Positions 60,381-64,000 of a stretch of 64,000 nt of DNA are shown piece after piece. Position 1 is the first letter of the stretch. Each line of letters starts with the position of its first letter. A program made the translations under genes and the position numbers. The notes below the pieces were generated by a model, which worked only from the letters and a program-made list of their open reading frames with translations, was not told where the DNA came from and did not search any database. Source of the stretch: JAWSVE01 sp033852115 (GTDB taxonomy: Bacteria > Pseudomonadota > Gammaproteobacteria > Pseudomonadales > Cellvibrionaceae); NCBI GenBank assembly GCA_033852115.1, contig JAWSVE010000008.1, positions 1 to 64,000 of the forward strand. Direction: 5' to 3'.

Positions 60381-60947
60381 ATGAATAACGCAAGAAACAA
60401 GGATTTGTCACAGCTTAATTTTGTAGAGGTGCGAAACTATTATTCGGAGCTGAGACACGTTCTTTACGGTCAGATTAACGAAACATACCCTTGGTTTAAG
60501 TGTGGGCCTATAGGTGTGCAGGATGTAATGCAAGCTGACGCGTGGCGGATTCAGGATGACTCGCCCAGTCGTAGCGAATGGAGGTGGAGTGATGCATATT
60601 CTGTTTATAATCGTAAAAGTTGTTTTAAGCGATTTGACCTATGTGTGAAGAGCGGCAGTAATGTGGCTGGTCTTTCCTATGGGCTACCTACCGTTAGTAA
60701 GTCAGCATTAAAGATTGATATTATCGAAGCAACGCCCTATACAGAGCATAAGAAGAATACTCAGATATTCGAGATAATATCAACGGCAGCTCAATTCTAT
60801 GCAATTCTCTTAGGTGCCGATGAGGTGAGAATTATGAACCCACTAAGCGAACAGTTATCTGACTATTACTGCTCCTTTGGTTATGAATACGTTGAGCCAC
60901 GCAAGAAACGATTTGGTGTTTATTGTTCGATGAAGGTTGAGGTGTAA
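60381..60947 (+). CDS. GNAT-like protein of the island
   Basis: 188 residues from the ATG at 60381 with AGGA seven bases upstream. The C-terminal part (AAQFYAILLGADEVRIMNPLSE, then YYCSFGYEYVEP) is arranged like the last helix and strand of GNAT acyltransferases (the usual LYxxxGF). The acetyl-CoA loop is not clearly present. The gene is followed by two tiny genes, an arrangement seen in modules such as toxin-antitoxin or modification systems, but no known one is recognised. Confidence 0.6.
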   Translation: MNNARNKDLSQLNFVEVRNYYSELRHVLYGQINETYPWFKCGPIGVQDVMQADAWRIQDDSPSRSEWRWSDAYSVYNRKSCFKRFDLCVKSGSNVAGLSYGLPTVSKSALKIDIIEATPYTEHKKNTQIFEIISTAAQFYAILLGADEVRIMNPLSEQLSDYYCSFGYEYVEPRKKRFGVYCSMKVEV

Positions 60948-60948
60948 T

Positions 60949-61125
60949 ATGGTCGATCACAATGATTTATCAATTGAAGAGGCCAAAAAACGTCTCGAAA
61001 AAGCAGCTCAAAAAATTAAAGAAAGGAATGGCAAGTCCGATCATGAAGAGCCAAAACATCTTAGAAGCGGAGAGCTTGACGAGCTTGAATTAGAGCGCAG
61101 GAAAAAAGGAAAGGATCATGAGTGA
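60949..61125 (+). CDS. Tiny charged protein, paralogue 1
   Basis: 58 residues, start ATG at 60949 right behind GAGGTG. Very charged, one helix (SIEEAKKRLEKAAQKIKERN). No family. It begins one base after the GNAT-like gene and overlaps the next gene by 8 bases. Related in sequence to the next product (pattern EEAKxRLxKA). Confidence 0.6.
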   Translation: MVDHNDLSIEEAKKRLEKAAQKIKERNGKSDHEEPKHLRSGELDELELERRKKGKDHE

Positions 61126-61246
61126 GAACGTTGAAAATAAGAAAATAGTTAAAACCCTGGAAGAAGCTAAAGAACGTTTAAAGAAGGCGAATAAAACGAT
61201 AATTGCTACAAATACACAAAAAGCTAAAAATCGCAGAGGGTATTAA
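61118..61246 (+). CDS. Tiny charged protein, paralogue 2
   Basis: 42 residues, ATG at 61118 overlapping the previous stop, preceded by AAAGGA. Helical segment LEEAKERLKKANK is clearly similar to the previous protein's EEAKKRLEKAAQK. No family. Overlap and similarity suggest coupled translation of two related peptides. Confidence 0.5.
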   Translation: MSENVENKKIVKTLEEAKERLKKANKTIIATNTQKAKNRRGY

Positions 61247-61360
61247 ACGACGCTGCTGATCATTACTGAGATGCATCAGCAATTGTTCAGCATTCACGTG
61301 GTGATATGCTGCAACACCATTACCTTTCCCTCCCCCAGACAATCGGTTAACACCATACCA

Positions 61361-61470
61361 GCACAACTGCGAGGGTGGCTTTTTATAGACCTTCGGAGAC
61401 AGGACGTCGACGGAGAGTCCCATGGATGGGTTCACAGCGTGTCTATTAAAAGCCACCCTCGTAGTTGTGC
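61361..61470. repeat. Imperfect 30-base inverted repeat with 50-base spacer
   Basis: Left arm 61361-61390 (GCACAACTGCGAGGGTGGCT start) and right arm 61441-61470 pair at about 28 of 30 positions. The spacer contains GACGTCGACGGAGAGTCC and CCATGGATGGGTTCAC. It resembles short palindromic intergenic elements scattered in gammaproteobacterial genomes; copy number here is one. Confidence 0.7.
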
Positions 61471-61532
61471 GTGCTACGAAGTAATTAAAGAAACTTACAA
61501 ATTGAAGGAGTGGTGAGAAGGAGAGGAGTTAA

Positions 61533-61555
61533 TAAAACAGCTTGAGGCTGTTTTA
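61533..61555. terminator. Terminator-like hairpin
   Basis: TAAAACAGC pairs with GCTGTTTTA around a five-base loop, with A/T-rich flanks. It lies between the island and the tRNA gene. Confidence 0.5.
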
Positions 61556-61704
61556 CCCCGTTGGGGCTGCGGCAATTGGAAAAGCATTGCCTTGTTGCTA
61601 AACGCTCCTTTGGTCGCGTTTAGTGAACCTCGAGGATCAAGTCCGGGTTAGATTTCTACACCTTGTAGCCGGAAATTACAGCCGATTTATTTGCGAAGTA
61701 TATA

Positions 61705-61791
61705 TGGTGCCCAGGAGAGGACTTGAACCTCCACGGGATTGCTCCCACCAGCACCTGAAGCTGGCGTGTCTACCAATTTCACCACCTGGGC
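61705..61791 (-). tRNA. tRNA-Leu (anticodon CAG)
   Basis: 87 bases on the minus strand. Acceptor stem GCCCAGG/CCTGGGC, encoded CCA end, D-loop GGTAGACACG, anticodon stem-loop CCAGC-TTCAGGT-GCTGG with anticodon CAG, a long variable arm (GGGAGCAATCCC) as in class II tRNAs, and T-loop GTTCAAGTC. The 3' end points toward the island on its left, a common integration site. Confidence 0.97.
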
Positions 61792-62007
61792 ATTTGAAGG
61801 TGGATTTTAAATTATTGCTAACTGCACGTTCTGTGTATTTACCCCGACACACAGTGGTCGCTCCCGGCTCCTGCCTCCCGCAACACTTGTGCATCCTGCA
61901 CATCGCCTACGCTCTTTACCTATGCGAACGCACCACCTCGGAATATTGGGGTGTTTTGCAGCTGATAGTGCTAAGGGCGCGAATCTTAGAGGCCCTTTGT
62001 AGTTGTG

Positions 62008-63849
62008 TCAAACAGTGTTTGAGGGGTAGTTCTCTGAGCTTAGGGCAACTTGGTTGCGACCATTTTCTTTGGCTCTGTAGAGGGCGGTGTCGGCGAGTTG
62101 TATTAGCTTGTGGGTGCTTTCTTCGCTGCTGGGCTGGTGGGTGGATACGCCAATGCTGGCTGTCATTTTTATGGATTTGCCTTCGTGTAAGACTGAGATA
62201 TTTTCGATGGCTTTACGAATTCGCTCAGCGAGATGATGAGCTCCAGGTTCATCGGTTTCTGGCAGTACGAGGGCGAATTCTTCGCCGCCGTATCTGGCCA
62301 CCATGTCATTTGGTTTGCGTACGTTTGTTGCGATGCAGCTGGCGACGAGGGTTAAGCACCTGTCGCCTGCTTGGTGGCCGTAGTTGTCGTTGATGGCTTT
62401 GAAGTGATCAATATCTACCATCATTAAGGATAGCGGTTGTCCGGTGCGGCTTGCTCGCGCGATTTCATATTCAGCCACTTCGTCGAATTGCCGGCGGTTG
62501 TTGACGCCGGTTAATGGGTCGGTTTTGGTTAGCTTGGCGAGCTCGCTGTTAGCAACCTGAAGTTTGGTCATCGCGTTTTCTAGTTCTTCGGTGCGTAGTT
62601 TGACTTGGTCTTCTAGTTCTTTGTTGGTTTTCTCCCGAAGCTGCAATAAGGAGCGTTGAGCCGCTTCTTTTGCAATGCGTTGACGTCTGATTCGATCAGC
62701 CAAGGCGAGAGACAGAAGAACAATTTCAAGTACAAAGCTGCCTGCCTGTGTGTATTCCAATAGTGGCGAGTAATTTATTTCACCTTGCAGTGTTAGGACC
62801 ATAAATGTGGTGCTAATGGCAACGCCAGTCCATGCCACAACAAAGTAAATGGCTGATCGATTGCCTCGCCGCCAAACGACGAACGATGTAACTATCGCTA
62901 AAATTCCAAGGATGCCTGAAAGGCTGCCTAGCAGCAGCATTGCATAGCCTAGGTAAGGAGTGAGGGTAAAGACTAATACTGCTGATAGCCCTATCAGCAT
63001 TGCTGTGTTGGCTTTTAAAAGCCAGTTTGTATATCGAGGTAGGTCGAGGAATATGCGAAAGAAATAAGTGACTGAGAGAAAACAATAAGATGCGAAAACG
63101 GGGGAGGCGTGGAGGTTCAGCCAATCGTTAGTTGGCCATAACAATAATCGCCCATAGCCGCTTACGGCGAGTAAATACAAGAAGCTGCTAAATACGGTGT
63201 TGGTATAAAAGAGGTACATCGAGTCCCGTACGGCAAAATACAGTGACAGGTTGTACAGAATCATCACGAGCAGTATGCCGAAGACCATGCTGAACATGAT
63301 GGTGCGTGTTAGGTCATGCTTTTGGTAGGCCTTATCCGAGAAGAGCATCAACGGAATATAAATAAAGTTGGGGTCTTGAATTCGTAAATAGACAGTTGTT
63401 GTGTCTTCCTGCAGTTTTAAAGGAAGCACGATGTTCTTGTGTGCGTTGTCCTCGGTGATGGGGGTAGATTTCCCGGCGCGATAAACTTTTGAGAGTGTAT
63501 TTTGGTTGCTGTAGACCGCGAGTTCTACTAGCGAAATGTGAGGCCAAAGAACCTCGAGCATCCAATTTTGTGGGCTATTGGCATTTGTTGTTACGTTAAA
63601 GCGTATCCAAAGGGTGCCATTGGTTCTGATATTTAGCGTGTCTATTTTGGGTGTTTGCCATGCGTTATTGTGGTGGATCTGGGCTATCTGGCCCCAATCA
63701 GAGCTGGCGGGCATCAACAAGTATTCAAAGTTTTGATTGCTAATTAATGTTCCGCTTTTGATTGTTGGGCTGACAGGTGTTGTGTCAGCACTTGTAGTCG
63801 AAGTGCTGGCTATCGAAAGAAAAAAAGCTATCAGAAGAAGGGCGCGCAT
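62008..63849 (-). CDS. Diguanylate cyclase with 7TMR-DISM sensor
   Basis: 613 residues. Signal peptide, DISMED2-type extracytoplasmic domain (TLWIRFNVTTNANSPQ), seven transmembrane helices (about 180-380), coiled coil, and GGDEF with G-G-E-E-F at residues 521-525. Signature intact, so it should synthesise cyclic di-GMP. Same architecture as the product at 28948, with clear sequence similarity in the catalytic part (DIDHFKAINDNYGHQAGDRC). Confidence 0.92.
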   Translation of the reverse strand: MRALLLIAFFLSIASTSTTSADTTPVSPTIKSGTLISNQNFEYLLMPASSDWGQIAQIHHNNAWQTPKIDTLNIRTNGTLWIRFNVTTNANSPQNWMLEVLWPHISLVELAVYSNQNTLSKVYRAGKSTPITEDNAHKNIVLPLKLQEDTTTVYLRIQDPNFIYIPLMLFSDKAYQKHDLTRTIMFSMVFGILLVMILYNLSLYFAVRDSMYLFYTNTVFSSFLYLLAVSGYGRLLLWPTNDWLNLHASPVFASYCFLSVTYFFRIFLDLPRYTNWLLKANTAMLIGLSAVLVFTLTPYLGYAMLLLGSLSGILGILAIVTSFVVWRRGNRSAIYFVVAWTGVAISTTFMVLTLQGEINYSPLLEYTQAGSFVLEIVLLSLALADRIRRQRIAKEAAQRSLLQLREKTNKELEDQVKLRTEELENAMTKLQVANSELAKLTKTDPLTGVNNRRQFDEVAEYEIARASRTGQPLSLMMVDIDHFKAINDNYGHQAGDRCLTLVASCIATNVRKPNDMVARYGGEEFALVLPETDEPGAHHLAERIRKAIENISVLHEGKSIKMTASIGVSTHQPSSEESTHKLIQLADTALYRAKENGRNQVALSSENYPSNTV

Positions 63850-64000
63850 ATATCTACAACTATAGAAGGCTTTGATCAGCTGTCCATCTGCGATGGCAGT
63901 GCGTTATTGTTGAATCGAGCCTATAGGTTGAGGCGCACATTTTAAATAGCGCTCGTCTGGTTGGCCGATGCTCGGTTAGTCAAAGTTTCTATTTGGCCCT

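Larger units (their letters stand above)
61247..61704. other. Region between island and tRNA with hairpins
   Basis: No protein gene. Holds the large inverted repeat at 61361-61470 and a TAAAACAGC/GCTGTTTTA terminator-like hairpin at 61533-61555. Confidence 0.5.

Noticed and set aside
61623..62393. 256-codon plus-strand frame
   Set aside because: Runs through the tRNA-Leu gene and the antisense of the GGDEF gene; composition (many Arg, Cys, Leu) is that of a shadow frame.

Overview
The window reads as chromosome from a Gram-negative, aerobic, probably marine gammaproteobacterium. The evidence is an LpxR-type outer-membrane protein, 7TMR-DISM and PBP-type GGDEF proteins, acyl-CoA catabolism, a PQQ/heme dehydrogenase, c-type cytochromes and an integron cassette array. 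The species cannot be named from sequence alone. Gene order is normal for a bacterial chromosome, with three accessory patches: the integron array (1-2310), an R-body cluster (about 14.4-25.7 kb) and a small island beside a tRNA-Leu (about 54.6-61.5 kb).

Layout. 1-2310: five promoterless cassette genes on the minus strand, each followed by an attC-like site, with no integrase in view. 2.7-6.1 kb: serine hydrolase, alpha/beta hydrolase and a membrane protein. 6.2-11.9 kb: acyl-CoA metabolism (3-hydroxyacyl-CoA dehydrogenase, a single-chain biotin-dependent acyl-CoA carboxylase, enoyl-CoA hydratase). 12-13.6 kb: two small uncharacterised genes. 26.9-33.3 kb: PVA-dehydrogenase-like quinohemoprotein, a diguanylate cyclase, a cold-shock gene, MAPEG protein, tag, and a DUF1330-like protein. 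33.6-37.7 kb: acyl-CoA dehydrogenase, VOC protein, acyl-CoA ligase. 38-47 kb: a dual-PBP GGDEF-EAL protein, a TonB-box-like protein, pentaheme cytochrome, SDR and a DUF885 lipoprotein. 47.3-54.2 kb: a tightly packed seven-gene minus-strand operon of redox/detoxification and envelope genes. 54.7-61.2 kb: island genes including a TrlF-like PHP/ATPase gene broken by two frameshifts. 61.7 kb: tRNA-Leu(CAG). 62-63.8 kb: a second 7TMR-DISM diguanylate cyclase.

The most interesting locus is the R-body cluster. Three tandem, nearly identical RebB-family genes (17933-18726), a fourth diverged member (18785) and a fifth on the other strand (22823) encode subunits of refractile bodies, the contractile protein ribbons known from Caedibacter killer symbionts. 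They are surrounded by small uncharacterised genes that fall into repeated families. Upstream is a sigma-54 activator with no sensor domain. By eye I find four well-spaced sigma-54 (-24/-12) promoters: before the reb operon (17802), on both sides of a divergent region (20882 minus, 20929 plus), and before a lipase-like gene (25037 minus). The last of these would drive a predicted GxSxG hydrolase together with a RebB-like protein, which suggests a co-regulated enzyme payload. Payload function and membership of the flanking genes are inference; the family assignments and promoter matches are visible in the sequence.
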